Source: Rubrivivax sp. (GTDB taxonomy: Bacteria > Pseudomonadota > Gammaproteobacteria > Burkholderiales > Burkholderiaceae_C). From it: 64,000 bases of DNA. The translations under genes and the position numbers were made by a program. How positions within the stretch are numbered: position 1 is the first letter of the stretch; every line of letters begins with the position of its first letter. Below are positions 9,718 through 19,201 of this stretch, in pieces. The DNA lies in assembly GCA_027484825.1 (NCBI GenBank), contig JAIXSE010000001.1, positions 62,001-126,000 of the forward strand. The letters are read 5' to 3'. A model generated the notes under the pieces. That model made no database searches, had not been told where the DNA came from, and saw nothing but the letters and a program-made list of their open reading frames with translations.

Positions 9718-10566
9718 TCAAACCGCCACGGCAAACTGATGCAGGGTCTGCAGCAGGGTTTCGTCGGTCAGGATTCCGCGGTGACCGAGTCCTTCGCTGG
9801 GCCGCCATGTGACATGCGGCAGGCCTTCAGTGGCCGATCGCAGCGCGTGGCTCGGCACGATCGGGTCGTCGCTGCTGTGCACGACCAGTGTGGGAAGGCT
9901 CAGGCGCTGCAACTGATCCCGAAGCTTGACCGTATCTGGATCCACACCGATGGTCTCAGCCAGTTGCTTGAGCCATTGCGGCCACAGTGCTTCCGGCACA
10001 CCGGCCTGGGACACGGCTCGACGCGCAAAGAAGCCATAGTCCGTAGCGGGCGCCAGCAGCGCGATGCGTCGTGCTTGCAGGGCCGGTTGATGCTCGGACT
10101 GCTGCAGCGCATGAACCAGGCTGGCGCCGCCATAGGAGTGACCGGCTGCGAAGTGATAGGGACCGCTCAGCCGCTGCACCGCATGAAGGGCAGCCGCAGC
10201 CAAGCTGACGCTCAGGTGCGCGCCGTCCGACGCGCCATGGCCGGGCAGGTCAGGCAACCAGACGCGGTGGCCGTCCTCCGCCAGTTGCCGGGCGAGCGGG
10301 TACAGGTCCATCGCCTCGCCGCGCCAGCCATGCACCAGCAGCACGTCGGGGCCTGAGCCCAGCACATGGACGGCGATGTCGACCGCAGGCCCGTCCCGCC
10401 ATCCGGTGGGAGTGGGGACGCTCAGGCGCAGCGACTGTGCGCCCGGGATGCCGGAGCCCGCCGCGCGGCGTCCCGTGTGGAGAAAGCGATAGACCGCGTC
10501 GTGCAGTGTCGGCGCAGGAGAGGTCGGGGAAGGGTTCGGGGAAGACAGATGAGAGCCATCGTCCAT
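9718..10566 (-). CDS. alpha/beta hydrolase
   Basis: 282-residue serine hydrolase. Motifs: oxyanion HG in VLLVHGWRGEAMDLYPLARQ, then LPDLPGHGASDG, nucleophile elbow GHSYGGASLVHAL, acid Asp in VVHSSDDPIVPSHALR and His in EGLGHRGILTDE, so the triad is complete. Start taken at the ATG at 10566 with GGAG upstream; an earlier in-frame ATG (10641) would add 25 residues without conserved features. No signal peptide, so probably cytoplasmic. Single gene; substrate unknown. Confidence 0.85.
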   Translation of the reverse strand: MDDGSHLSSPNPSPTSPAPTLHDAVYRFLHTGRRAAGSGIPGAQSLRLSVPTPTGWRDGPAVDIAVHVLGSGPDVLLVHGWRGEAMDLYPLARQLAEDGHRVWLPDLPGHGASDGAHLSVSLAAAALHAVQRLSGPYHFAAGHSYGGASLVHALQQSEHQPALQARRIALLAPATDYGFFARRAVSQAGVPEALWPQWLKQLAETIGVDPDTVKLRDQLQRLSLPTLVVHSSDDPIVPSHALRSATEGLPHVTWRPSEGLGHRGILTDETLLQTLHQFAVAV

Positions 10567-10768
10567 GGTGCACGCTCCGGTTGAATGGGCGGCGTCCCGG
10601 GAGCACGCAGGCTGCCAACGCCCCCACAGGTGCGACGGCAATCACGTGGCCAGTGGCGCAGCAACGACCGGATGCTGCCCGCCACGCAACGTGACGTAAA
10701 TGACGAATAGGGTCGTGTTTCGTGCCATCCTGGTTCGCAAAGCACGACTGCGGAACTTGCGGGCCCCC

Positions 10769-11737
10769 TTATCGAGCCGGGCCGGCCTCATAGTTCAGCG
10801 GCACCCATTCGAATGCAGTGCCAACCTTGCGGATATGGCCCACGCCCGGAAAAGAGAGGTGCGCCGCGGCGATGAGCGTCCGGTTCTCCGCGGCGGATGA
10901 CAGGAGACTGATGCGACTCTCGCGCGCAGCCACCGCGTCGGAGTCGTAGCTCACGGTGATCTGCGGATGCGGAAGCTGCAGCGCCCCCACGTGGACCAGG
11001 TCACCGACCACGAGCAGCGTCTGGCCCTGACTTGAGAAGGCGTAGCTCAGGTGGCCCGGGGTGTGCCCGGGAGACGTGACCACCTCGACGCCGTCCTCAA
11101 GAGGCCCGGCACCGGTGATAGCCTGCAGATGGCCCGACGCCTTGTACGGCGCGAGGGACATCGCCGCGGCGTCGAAGAAGGTCGACAGAAACGCCGGCGC
11201 ACGCTCCTTGGCCGCCTCCGAGTTCCAGTAGTCGATGTCGGCCTTGGAGGCTCTCACGATGGCGTTGGGAAAGACCGCCCGCCCTTTGCTGATGATGCCG
11301 CCCACATGGTCCTTGTGGAGGTGTGTGAGCAGGACAAGGTCCACCTGCTCCGGCAGATAGCCGGCGGCGCGGATGTGCCGCTCCACCTGGCCGCAGCAGT
11401 CGCCATACAGCGCACCGGCCCCGGCATCAACAAGAATCAGCTTCTTGCCGGTATGGATGAGGAAGGCGTTGATCGATCCCGCCGGTGGCCTGCCGAGAAA
11501 TTCGCGGTCGAGTGCTTCGCCAATCTGTGTGGGGCTTGTGCCCTGCATCACCGTGTCCACCGGGAAGGGGTGCGTCCCGTCCGACAGTGCGGTGACGTCC
11601 AGTTGCCCGACCTTGAAACGATAGATGCCCGGTGGCGGTACCTGCGACACATTGGCGGCGGCGAACCCTGCTGTGGACAGGAGAACGCCCGCGAGCAGTC
11701 CGCAGAGGCCTCTGACAAGGTGGGAGGCGCGACGCAT
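10769..11737 (-). CDS. exported metallo-beta-lactamase-fold hydrolase
   Basis: 322 residues with a Sec signal (MRRASHLVRGLCGLLAGVLL, cleaved near GFAAA). Zinc-site motifs in order: THLHKDHVGG (HxHxDH), the second-shell His in SPGHTPGHLSYAF, bridging Asp in VVGDLVHVGALQ and a late His in GVGHIRKVG. The layout fits the large lactonase/hydrolase branch (AHL lactonase-like, MPH-like) rather than true beta-lactamases. The ATG at 11737 is preferred because GGAG sits 7 bases upstream; the ATG at 11749 has no site. Quorum-signal or organophosphate-type substrates are possible but not shown. Confidence 0.85.
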   Translation of the reverse strand: MRRASHLVRGLCGLLAGVLLSTAGFAAANVSQVPPPGIYRFKVGQLDVTALSDGTHPFPVDTVMQGTSPTQIGEALDREFLGRPPAGSINAFLIHTGKKLILVDAGAGALYGDCCGQVERHIRAAGYLPEQVDLVLLTHLHKDHVGGIISKGRAVFPNAIVRASKADIDYWNSEAAKERAPAFLSTFFDAAAMSLAPYKASGHLQAITGAGPLEDGVEVVTSPGHTPGHLSYAFSSQGQTLLVVGDLVHVGALQLPHPQITVSYDSDAVAARESRISLLSSAAENRTLIAAAHLSFPGVGHIRKVGTAFEWVPLNYEAGPAR

Positions 11738-12164
11738 CAAATGCTCCATGACCGGGGTGATGCGGCCATGGTCACGCGCTCGGCGCGCGACGCTGAGCCC
11801 CAAATGGATGAGTGGATCACTCTCCGTTCGGGCGCCGGGCTGCTCCCTTCCAGCCGTACCAACGAAAAGCCTGGTGCCATTGCAAAGGATATTTGGCGCC
11901 CTGCACTGGTCGTCCTCGGTGTAGATCCAGAGGGGCGGTACTTTGGCCGTTTTGCCGTAGCTGGCAAACATCCGACGCATGCGGTTCGGGGCACAGGGTT
12001 CCTGCGGCTGCGTTTCGAGACGCGGTGCTAACTTGGCAGCTCTCGCCCGGGAGCGACCGTCAGAACAAAGCGGCTTTCGGGTAGGCTCACCATGCAGGTA
12101 CGGCTGGCGTTTTGCGCTACTGGGCAACTTCGCTACGGCTGGTCACTCACTTCAGGCTCTCCCG
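11738..12164. other. divergent intergenic region, nothing recognised
   Basis: 427 bases between the start of the MBL-fold gene (minus) and the unknown gene at 12165 (plus). Open frames cross it on both strands, but their translations have no signal peptide, motif or plausible start. It presumably holds both promoters; none could be assigned with confidence. Confidence 0.4.
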
Positions 12165-12611
12165 ATGATGCTCTACCGCTGGATGTCGCGACAGGCGAAA
12201 CGATCCACATCCATGCCAGCGCAGATTGAATCTGCCACGCCACCAAGTGATGGCGCGCGCGTTTCAGAACGCGCAGCGATTGTCGAGAAGGCGCGCAAGT
12301 CGACTCTCCTTGACGGCGTTTTTTCTATTCTTCTGTACAACCGCTTCCGAAGCAGGCTCGGCCCACCGCCGTATGCTGCGCCGGTTGAAGTTGGGGAGGT
12401 CTATCCCGAGTATGCGGACGCAGAACTGATCGAGGCATGCACCAGAGCCAGCAACCTCTTGAATAGTGCGTATGAGGTTGGCGACAGGCTGATCGCAACC
12501 CACTTCAAGAACTCTGGAGAGGTGAGGGCTGAACTGGCGGCGACGCATCCAGGTTTTAGCGACAGGTCGTACGAAGAGACGATTAACTATGGTTGTTTCC
12601 AAGCGCGGTAG
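12165..12611 (+). CDS. uncharacterised protein
   Basis: 148 residues from the ATG at 12165 (a second ATG follows at 12168). Not recognised. The N-terminal 40 residues are polar; the core (AIVEKARKSTLLDGVFSILL; VYPEYADAELIEACTRASNL; NSAYEVGDRLIATHFKNSGE; THPGFSDRSYEETINYGCFQ) looks helical and compact. The frame ends at 12611, but a different frame stays open from 12587 to the TAA at 12733 and could encode a lost C-terminal tail. First gene of an island whose base composition becomes more A+T-rich than the surroundings. Confidence 0.6.
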   Translation: MMLYRWMSRQAKRSTSMPAQIESATPPSDGARVSERAAIVEKARKSTLLDGVFSILLYNRFRSRLGPPPYAAPVEVGEVYPEYADAELIEACTRASNLLNSAYEVGDRLIATHFKNSGEVRAELAATHPGFSDRSYEETINYGCFQAR

Positions 12612-12733
12612 TGCGCCTGAGGACATGGCGGTTTCAAGCTTATCAGCGAGCATCTCGTCGCATCTTGAGAATGAGTAATGCTGACTTTGATGCTGCTCTC
12701 AAAACGATACTTAAATCAGTTGGAAGCAAATAA

Positions 12734-13201
12734 ATGAATCTCTCAAATGTTACGTCGCTTCTCGGCAATTACTATCCCGAGGCGCAGTTGAGGAAATTCC
12801 TCGAAACTTTAGGATTTTCTGAAAAGCCGCAGCTTCCGAAGGGCTCAATGAGCACTCACTTGATTCGCGAAGATTTAGGAATTGAGATAACTCTGACGGG
12901 TGAACGATATCTGGATAATCCGGAGAGAACCTATCCTGAAGGTGCCCTTGTTCTAAAGAACATTCGTTTTTACGGGGCTGGGGACCCGGATTATTCGCCG
13001 TTTGATGGAATCTTGCCTCACGGTTTGCAGTTCGGTTCAACAATGGAGCAAATATATCCATTGATCGGGAAGCCAGATTGGTTTGATGAAGACCTCGCCA
13101 AGGCCCGCTGGAAGCTTTCGGATCACGCTGTTTTTGCTAATTTCAATAAAAATGGTCAGTCAAGGGCATATAGTTTTCAGATGCCCATTTCCGAGGATTG
13201 A
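12734..13201 (+). CDS. uncharacterised protein with one copy of an island-specific repeat domain
   Basis: 155 residues. A domain spanning about residues 48-150 (GIEITLTGERYL, ALVLKNIRFYGAGDPDYSPF, DGILPHGLQFGSTMEQIYPL, IGKPDW, ARWKLSDHAVFANFN) recurs twice in the next gene. The pattern of beta-hairpin, G-x-x-P-x-G-L-x-[FW], then LG-P and W-x-L strands resembles small immunity-type or lipoprotein-like folds, but I cannot name the family. The start directly follows the TAA at 12731-12733. More A+T-rich than the flanking genes, suggesting acquisition. Function unknown. Confidence 0.7.
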   Translation: MNLSNVTSLLGNYYPEAQLRKFLETLGFSEKPQLPKGSMSTHLIREDLGIEITLTGERYLDNPERTYPEGALVLKNIRFYGAGDPDYSPFDGILPHGLQFGSTMEQIYPLIGKPDWFDEDLAKARWKLSDHAVFANFNKNGQSRAYSFQMPISED

Positions 13202-13219
13202 GCTGCCGGGCTTGATATC

Positions 13220-14194
13220 ATGAATTCACCTATGGATTCTGAAAGATTAATTTCATATTTTGGTTCTACGAGTGATTTGCTCGAGAGTGAATCCGTCTGG
13301 TCGGAACTAAATACGCTCGATCGCCCTGAACATCCGGAAGCCGGAGAGCTACGCTATCACGACTGTGTGCTCGTCCGGCGAAAGGGCCTTGAACTGGGTT
13401 TTGTTGATTCCGAGTATGAAGCAGGCGCTGGACGCTTCCGGTGGGGACATGGCGACATGGTCCTATCTCAACTTTACTTGTACTCTGGACACGCAGATAT
13501 TCAGCAGTTTCGGGGCGCTATGCCCTTCGGTCTTCAGTGGTGCGATACGCGGGGGCAGGCTCGAGCACGCCTTTCGCCGTTCGAGATTTCACGACATTCG
13601 CATTTGACGGACACATGGGATGTGCCCGCTTTTCGCCTGACAGTTGTTTACTCCGACGATGGCAATTCTTTATCGCGCATCGTTTGTAGACGGCTTCCCG
13701 TTGCATTGGAGCCGCCAGAAGCGTTAGCACTCCCAAAGCTGAACGAATTGTTGGGCTCAGTGGGAGAGTCCGTAGGTTCGCCCGCCTTCGCGCTGATGTG
13801 GCCGGCCGGATATTGGTCAAGAGCCCATATTTCTGCAGCCTGCGAAGAGGGTGAAGTTGACCTTAATCTGACATGTGGTCTTACCCTCAGGACAGCCTCC
13901 GACAGTGCCGATCCGATTCTGCGCTCTGTAACGTTTCACCGCAACAGAGATCAAGAGGGCTCAGGGTGGAGAGGTGAGTTGCCGGCTGGATTGGACTTCG
14001 AGGACAGCCCCCAGGATTTGTTCCGTAAGCTCAATGCCATACCTGTTCAACAGGCCGACTCTGCACTAACTGGGTATGGGGTCTGGCATCTGACTGAATA
14101 TACGCTGCATGTGCTCTACAGCAATGTGGACAACAGACTCATCCGAGTGAAAGTTTTGGCGCCAGGTACTTGGCGATCGGTGCAGGACGATTAA
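13220..14194 (+). CDS. uncharacterised protein with two copies of the island repeat domain
   Basis: 324 residues, 18 bases after the preceding gene. Two tandem copies of the same domain: residues about 45-155 (VLSQLYLYSGHADIQQFRGA, MPFGLQWCDTRGQARARLSP, DTWDVPAFRLTVVYSDDGNS) and about 210-312 (ILRSVTFHRNRDQEGSGWRG, ELPAGLDFEDSPQDLFRKLN, GVWHLTEYTLHVLYSNVDNR). The two copies and the single-copy protein before it align through G-x-[LM]-P-x-G-L. No signal peptide or membrane segment. Probably arose by duplication of a 12734-like gene. Function unknown; an immunity or adaptor role would be a guess. Confidence 0.7.
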   Translation: MNSPMDSERLISYFGSTSDLLESESVWSELNTLDRPEHPEAGELRYHDCVLVRRKGLELGFVDSEYEAGAGRFRWGHGDMVLSQLYLYSGHADIQQFRGAMPFGLQWCDTRGQARARLSPFEISRHSHLTDTWDVPAFRLTVVYSDDGNSLSRIVCRRLPVALEPPEALALPKLNELLGSVGESVGSPAFALMWPAGYWSRAHISAACEEGEVDLNLTCGLTLRTASDSADPILRSVTFHRNRDQEGSGWRGELPAGLDFEDSPQDLFRKLNAIPVQQADSALTGYGVWHLTEYTLHVLYSNVDNRLIRVKVLAPGTWRSVQDD

Positions 14195-14453
14195 CCCGGA
14201 ACGGGTCTTGCCGGCCCTTCGCCGTTTCGTGTGGAACCTGACACGACAATTGCGGCCATCTGGACGCACTGAAGCGTCCAATTGGTAGAGCGGGTTGAGC
14301 ATGGGATTGAAAGCGCTGTTCACCCGTGCAAGCCCTTCAGGCATGGCAGGTGTCCAAGCCCCATTTATTCAAGCGCGCCGTATATAAACAGGCGGGTCTT
14401 GACACTTATGCTGTAACCCACACACCGGGCGACACGCCTGGATCGATGCCCCC

Positions 14454-17387
14454 TCACCCACACTGCCCCACAAACCCACAAGCCGTACAGAACTCACACC
14501 CGTCCCGATGAATCACCGTGAGGTTCCCGCACTCCGGGCACTTCTTCCCCGCCATCGCCGGCACCCCGGCGGTGGACGCCACGGTTCTCCCCGCTGACGC
14601 CGGCGCTTGCTGCAGCAGCCCCATGTCCACCAGCGGAAAGCCCTGCTCATCCAGCACGCCCAGCATCGCGTAGCGGTGGATGATCAGCCGCGCCACATAC
14701 GCCACCGTCGACGGCCACACCTGCTGCCGACGCTCCCCGGACAGCGTCGGCACCGGCGCCATGAAGTGCCCCAGCGGCTCGCCCACATTCAAGAGCTTGC
14801 GCAGCTTCATGCCGATCCAGCCCGGGTCCAGCACCCGCATGTCCAGGGACAACAACCGCGCCAGACCATCCAGCGCCTTCGGATAGTTGCCCGAGAACCC
14901 CATCGCGCACGGCCGGGTCACCGACCCGCCCTCCGGCGTCGGCAGGCTCACTTCCTTGAGCGTCAATGTGAACACCTCACCGGTCGCCGGGTTGTCCACA
15001 TCCACCGCCCAGGCCAGCGTGCCCATCGTCCCGGTGCGTGGCTCTTCGCGCGAGAACATCGCATCCATCACCGGGGTCGGCCCGCCATCCTGCAGTGCCC
15101 CCAATTGCTCACAGCGCCAGCGGATCACCGCTGCGGTCGCCGCCACCACGCCGGGGAACAGGCGCGGCTCCCCCATCGGCGGCATCGGCATCTCGAAGGA
15201 CCGCTCCTCGGCCACCGTCGCCAGCGCATCCAGCTTCAGACGCAGCCAGGCGGTGTCATTCGTCCGCAGGTCCATCGACAAGGTCTTGGCCAGTGCCGAC
15301 AAGCCGCGCGGCTGCTCGGCCCCATTCACCCACACCTCGAACGGCAGCGTGCGCCCAAACAGCCCAGCCTCCGGCCCTTCCGCCGGCAGCTCGCCCACAA
15401 ACAGCGCGAAGTCCCCATGCGGATGCCGGATCATGGTGGACCAGGCCGGGTTGCCGCCAGGCAGCTCCGGCCGGCTGGGCCAGCGCAGCGATGCCAGCAC
15501 CTGCTTGGGCAGCCGATCCACCCGCAGCCGCTGGTTGGGGCCGACCTCCGGCTTGAGCGGCTCCGGCTGGGCCACCGGCTCCACGCTCAGCACCGAGCCC
15601 AGCACCTGGTTGGGTCGATAAGTCGCCAGCCCCTTCAGCCCGCTTTTCCAGGCCAGCCGGTACAGGTCCTGGAAGTCCTGATAGGGATAGTCCGCCGGCA
15701 CATTCACCGTCTTGGAAATGGACGTGTCCACATACGGCGCCACCGCGGCCACCATCGCCTCATGGTCCGCGGCCTTGAGCTCCAGCGCGGTGACGAAGGC
15801 CTGCGTCAACGGCGCATCGGCCCCATACAGATGACGGTAGAGCCGCCAGGCATGGTCCTCCACCGCATATTCCTTGAAGCTGTTGTCCGGCATCCGCTTC
15901 TTGCGGGTGTAGCTCCAGGAGAACGGCGGCTCGATGCCGTTGCTGGCGTTGTCGGCAAAGGCCAGGCTGATGGTGCCGGTCGGGGCGATCGACAGCAGAT
16001 GCGAATTGCGCAGGCCCTGGGCCCGGATCTTGTCCTTCAGCCACGGCGGCAGGCGCGACGCAAAGTTCCCGCCGGACAGATACAGGTCCGCATTGAAGAG
16101 CGGAAACGCCCCCCGCTCCAAGGCCAGATCGGCGCTCGCTTCATAGGCGGCATCCCGCATCACTTCGCTGATGCGACGGGCCATCTGCCGCGCCGCCTCC
16201 GTGTCGTAACGCAGGCCCAGCATGATCAGCGCATCGCCCAGCCCGGTGAAACCCAGGCCCACCCGCCGCTTGTTGGCCGCCTCCTGCGCCTGCTTGGGCA
16301 GCGGCCAGGGTGTGACATCCAGCACGTTGTCCAGCATGCGGGTGGCCACGCGGCACACCTGCGCAAAGCCGTCCTCGTCGAATCGCGCCTGCGGCCCGAA
16401 GGCGTCCTGCACGAAGCAGGTCAGGTTGATCGAGCCCAGGCAGCAGCAGCCATACGGCGGCAGCGGCTGCTCGGCGCAAGGATTGGTGGCGCTGATGGTC
16501 TCGCAGTAGTGAAGGTTGTTGTCCGCATTGATGCGATCCAGGAACAGGACGCCGGGCTCGGCATGGTCGTAGGTGGAGCGCATCACCTGGTCCCACAATT
16601 TGCGAGCTCTTACGCGTCGATACACCCACAGCCCGTCGGCCCGCTGGACGGCCCCGGCCGCCCGCACTTTGGCGCTGGGCACGGCCTTGTGGACCAGCTC
16701 CACCTCGGCGTCCGCCTCGACCGCATCCATGAAGGCATCGGTCACGCCGACCGAGATGTTGAAGTTGCGCAGGTCCCCCTGGTCCTTGGCGTGGATGAAG
16801 TCTTCGATGTCGGGATGGTCGCAGCGCAGCACGCCCATCTGCGCGCCGCGGCGGGAGCCGGCGGACTCCACGGTTTCGCAGCTGCGGTCAAACACCCGCA
16901 TGTAGCTCACCGGCCCGGACGCACTGGACTGAGTCGATTTGACCCACGCCCCCTTGGGCCGGATACGGGAGAAGTCATAGCCCACACCGCCGCCCCGGCG
17001 CATGGTTTCCGCCGCTTCGGTCAGGGCGGTGTAGATGCCGGGAACGCCGTCTTCCTCCTCGGCAATCGAGTCGCCGACGGGTTGCACAAAGCAATTGATG
17101 AGTGTGGCGGACAGCTCCGTCCCGGCCGCCGATGCAATACGCCCGGCCGGCACAAAACCGCGCTGCTGCGCATGCAGGAATCGCGCTTCCCAATCCGCCC
17201 GATGCTCCGGCGATTCCGCCTGGGCCAAGGCCCGCGCCACGCGCTGACGCACCTCCTCCAGGTCGCGCTCATGGCCCTTTGCATACTTCTCCAGCAGCAC
17301 TTCCGCGCTGATGTCCTGAGCGGGCAAAGGCTCCGCGCTCGCAGGGGAAAGAACCGGAACGGCTGAAGGCACCAAAGGCTGCGTCAT
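14454..17387 (-). CDS. nrdJ: adenosylcobalamin-dependent (class II) ribonucleotide reductase
   Basis: Reduces ribonucleotides to deoxyribonucleotides using a B12-derived thiyl radical, independent of oxygen. 977 residues. N-terminal region [20 protein letters not shown] with the first redox Cys in LINCFVQ (about residue 99). Substrate-binding [20 protein letters not shown]. Catalytic N-x-C-x-E in [13 protein letters not shown] (about 302-306) with the partner redox Cys ten residues on (GCCCLGS). A long C-terminal half ends in a zinc ribbon [12 protein letters not shown]...CEFCTACG that delivers electrons from thioredoxin. Start ATG with GGAG upstream. No NrdA/NrdB seen here. A B12 riboswitch was sought upstream and not found. 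Confidence 0.95.
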   Translation of the reverse strand: MTQPLVPSAVPVLSPASAEPLPAQDISAEVLLEKYAKGHERDLEEVRQRVARALAQAESPEHRADWEARFLHAQQRGFVPAGRIASAAGTELSATLINCFVQPVGDSIAEEEDGVPGIYTALTEAAETMRRGGGVGYDFSRIRPKGAWVKSTQSSASGPVSYMRVFDRSCETVESAGSRRGAQMGVLRCDHPDIEDFIHAKDQGDLRNFNISVGVTDAFMDAVEADAEVELVHKAVPSAKVRAAGAVQRADGLWVYRRVRARKLWDQVMRSTYDHAEPGVLFLDRINADNNLHYCETISATNPCAEQPLPPYGCCCLGSINLTCFVQDAFGPQARFDEDGFAQVCRVATRMLDNVLDVTPWPLPKQAQEAANKRRVGLGFTGLGDALIMLGLRYDTEAARQMARRISEVMRDAAYEASADLALERGAFPLFNADLYLSGGNFASRLPPWLKDKIRAQGLRNSHLLSIAPTGTISLAFADNASNGIEPPFSWSYTRKKRMPDNSFKEYAVEDHAWRLYRHLYGADAPLTQAFVTALELKAADHEAMVAAVAPYVDTSISKTVNVPADYPYQDFQDLYRLAWKSGLKGLATYRPNQVLGSVLSVEPVAQPEPLKPEVGPNQRLRVDRLPKQVLASLRWPSRPELPGGNPAWSTMIRHPHGDFALFVGELPAEGPEAGLFGRTLPFEVWVNGAEQPRGLSALAKTLSMDLRTNDTAWLRLKLDALATVAEERSFEMPMPPMGEPRLFPGVVAATAAVIRWRCEQLGALQDGGPTPVMDAMFSREEPRTGTMGTLAWAVDVDNPATGEVFTLTLKEVSLPTPEGGSVTRPCAMGFSGNYPKALDGLARLLSLDMRVLDPGWIGMKLRKLLNVGEPLGHFMAPVPTLSGERRQQVWPSTVAYVARLIIHRYAMLGVLDEQGFPLVDMGLLQQAPASAGRTVASTAGVPAMAGKKCPECGNLTVIHRDGCEFCTACGFVGQCG

Positions 17388-17547
17388 TCAAAAACTCCAG
17401 GAGGCGATCGAACGATATTAGTCCGGTCAATGACTACCGACCTGAGCTACATCAAGACACAAAGCTGCAACTTATGGCCCGTGAGCAGCCACTCCGCTGG
17501 GAAGCCCCAATGGGCCAATGCGCAACAGCGGACTATTCTTGAATCCC

Positions 17548-18210
17548 ATGAACCCCGACAAGGTCTTGCGATCCAGCCCCGGCACCCTCGGTGAGCTGGA
17601 AATTGAATGCGCTGAAGCCCGCCGCCTGATCCAGGACGGGGACTTCACTGCTGCCCGTGATCAGCTGCTGGCCCTGCAACGCGCCCATGGTGACGAGCAT
17701 GCGCCGCTGCAGGAGGCCTTGAGCGCCCTGGCCGAAGCCGAGCTCGACTGGGCCGCCGCGCTGCGGTTCTACAAGCGCTTCCATGCGCTGGCGCTGCAGG
17801 CAGGCAGCTCGCCGCTGGCCTCGCGGGATCAATTGCTGTCGCGCCTGGCGGAGCATCAACGCAGCACTCCCGACCTGTCGTGGTGCCTAGTCGCTCTGGG
17901 CGCTATTCGCGCACCGGCCGGGGTGCTACCCCAGATGCTGCGTCAGCAATGCCGCGCGCAGGACGTGCTGGCCCTGGGCAAGGGCGAGGCGATGCTGATG
18001 CTGCTGCACGACGTGGATCTGCCCACCGGCCGCAAGGTCTGCGAGCGGCTGCGCACCGTCTGGTTCCAGCAGCACACGGGCGCCGGCGCGCTGGCCATGG
18101 GCCTGACCGCCTGGCGCGGTCCGGGCGACACCGGCGGCGCCTTCCTGGCGCGGGCCGAAGGCGCTCTGGAACGCAGCCAGCGCGAGGGCGGACCGCTGCG
18201 CACCGGCTGA
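17548..18210 (+). CDS. degenerate GGDEF-domain protein with helical N-terminus
   Basis: 220 residues. The N-terminal 100 residues are alpha-helical and TPR-like (ARRLIQDGDFTAARDQLLAL; ALSALAEAELDWAAALRFYK). The C-terminal part follows the course of a GGDEF domain (QCRAQDVLALGKGEAMLMLL; RKVCERLRTVWFQQHTGAGA; LAMGLTAWRGPGDTGGAFLA; RAEGALERSQREGG), but GGDEF is replaced by GKGEA and the substrate-binding N/D residues are missing. It is therefore unlikely to make c-di-GMP and may be a receptor or scaffold. An in-frame ATG at 17518 is an alternative start. Divergent from nrdJ. Confidence 0.65.
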   Translation: MNPDKVLRSSPGTLGELEIECAEARRLIQDGDFTAARDQLLALQRAHGDEHAPLQEALSALAEAELDWAAALRFYKRFHALALQAGSSPLASRDQLLSRLAEHQRSTPDLSWCLVALGAIRAPAGVLPQMLRQQCRAQDVLALGKGEAMLMLLHDVDLPTGRKVCERLRTVWFQQHTGAGALAMGLTAWRGPGDTGGAFLARAEGALERSQREGGPLRTG

Positions 18211-18242
18211 CCGCTGGCCGCGGACCGCTCGCGGCCTCCCCG

Positions 18243-18950
18243 TCAGAACGGGTTGTAGGTCTTCTCGCGCCGATAGTGGATGTAGCCCACGCTCGCGCCC
18301 GCCCTCAGGCCCACGCCCAGCCGGATCGGCGCCAGGGTGATGCCATCGGCCCGCTGGTAGTTGATTCCCGCGCCGCCCACGTAATACAGGCTTCCGTCCA
18401 CGCCGGGGAAGCGCCGGAAGATGGCGGCCGGTTTGGGCAGCTTGTAGACCAGGGTGAAGACCTTGGACGCATTGGCCCCCAGGTCAAACCCCACGGACGG
18501 CCCCGCCCAATACACCTGCGAGCTGCCGCCATGCTTCATCACCAGGGTGCCGTCGCCGTAGCGCAGGCCCACGGTGATGGCGGCGCCCGCTTCCTGGCCC
18601 TTGATGTAGGCATTCGGTCGGCCCTGCTCCTTGAAGGCCTTCTCGATCACCTTGGCCAGGCCTTCGGTGGTCTGGCCGAAGAAGTCGGCGGCATCCTTGA
18701 GGACGGAGTCCTGATCGAAGGTGTCGTCTTCATCGCCCTTGTCCTCGGCGGCCAGTGCCAGGCCGCTGGTCCCGACCGCCGCCGGCAGGATCAACCCACC
18801 TGCGGCCCACTGCCCCAACCGGGCCAGCGCGGAGCGCCGCGAGCGGATCCCCGAGGCAATCTCCAAAGTGCCCTCCGAGGCGCTCTGCTGGGGGGTCTGC
18901 AAGGCCGTCCCATCGGGCAGGCCAAGGTCATCGGACTCCATACGATTCAT
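18243..18950 (-). CDS. DUF1134 family protein
   Basis: 235 residues. A twin-Arg-like basic patch (RSRRSALARLGQWAAGGLIL) precedes a hydrophobic stretch ending in ALAAE, so export is likely, although the signal starts late (about residue 35). The conserved DUF1134 core is complete: DFFGQTTEGLAKVIEKAFKE, QGRPNAYIKGQEAGAAITVG, LRYGDGTLVMKHGG, VYWAGPSVGFDLGANASKVF, FPGVDGSLYYVGGAGINYQR, ADGITLAPIRLGVGLRAGAS and the C-terminal YIHYRREKTYNPF. ATG at 18950 follows GGAGAAGAGC. The family's role is unknown; EipA, an envelope-integrity protein of alpha-proteobacteria, belongs to it. Confidence 0.88.
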   Translation of the reverse strand: MNRMESDDLGLPDGTALQTPQQSASEGTLEIASGIRSRRSALARLGQWAAGGLILPAAVGTSGLALAAEDKGDEDDTFDQDSVLKDAADFFGQTTEGLAKVIEKAFKEQGRPNAYIKGQEAGAAITVGLRYGDGTLVMKHGGSSQVYWAGPSVGFDLGANASKVFTLVYKLPKPAAIFRRFPGVDGSLYYVGGAGINYQRADGITLAPIRLGVGLRAGASVGYIHYRREKTYNPF

Positions 18951-19053
18951 GCTCTTCTCCGGGTTTTCCATGAGGCCGGCGCACCAGACGGGTGCGGTTC
19001 TCCGGGCGGACACGTTTTGCAAGACGATGCTACGCCTGCTTGTGACAAACGGC

Positions 19054-19081
19054 GCGACAAGCCGGTGCGCCGTTCTATACA
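19054..19081 (+). promoter_or_regulatory. possible sigma-70 promoter of the GTG-started gene
   Basis: GCGACA, 16 bases, then TATACA, about 120 bases before the GTG at 19202. The spacer contains a GGCGC...GCGCC inverted repeat. It is the only sensible hexamer pair in this intergenic region; the match at -35 is weak. Confidence 0.25.
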
Positions 19082-19201
19082 CTGCGCGAACGCCAACGCG
19101 GAGGGTCGCGGAACGACAACAAGATTGGCACCTGCAGACCGATCCATTCCGATGACCCCATCCGCACACAAAAGCGACCATAAGCAGCAAGGAGGACCCC
19201 C

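Noticed and set aside
12165..14194. Complete toxin-immunity or prophage island
   Set aside because: No Rhs, CdiA, integrase, transposase or phage structural gene is present; only composition and duplicated domains hint at transfer.
14270..14310. tRNA-like string TTGGTAGAGC
   Set aside because: No matching D-stem, anticodon arm or T-loop GGTTCGA around it; a chance match.
14195..14344. Open frame on the minus strand reading MPEGLARVNSAFNPML
   Set aside because: It runs antisense into the repeat-domain gene and has no recognised motif or ribosome site.
17480..17515. Fragment resembling part of a cobalamin riboswitch (GCCACT near GGGAAG) beside nrdJ
   Set aside because: It lies on the strand opposite to nrdJ and lacks the B12 box and the rest of the conserved core.
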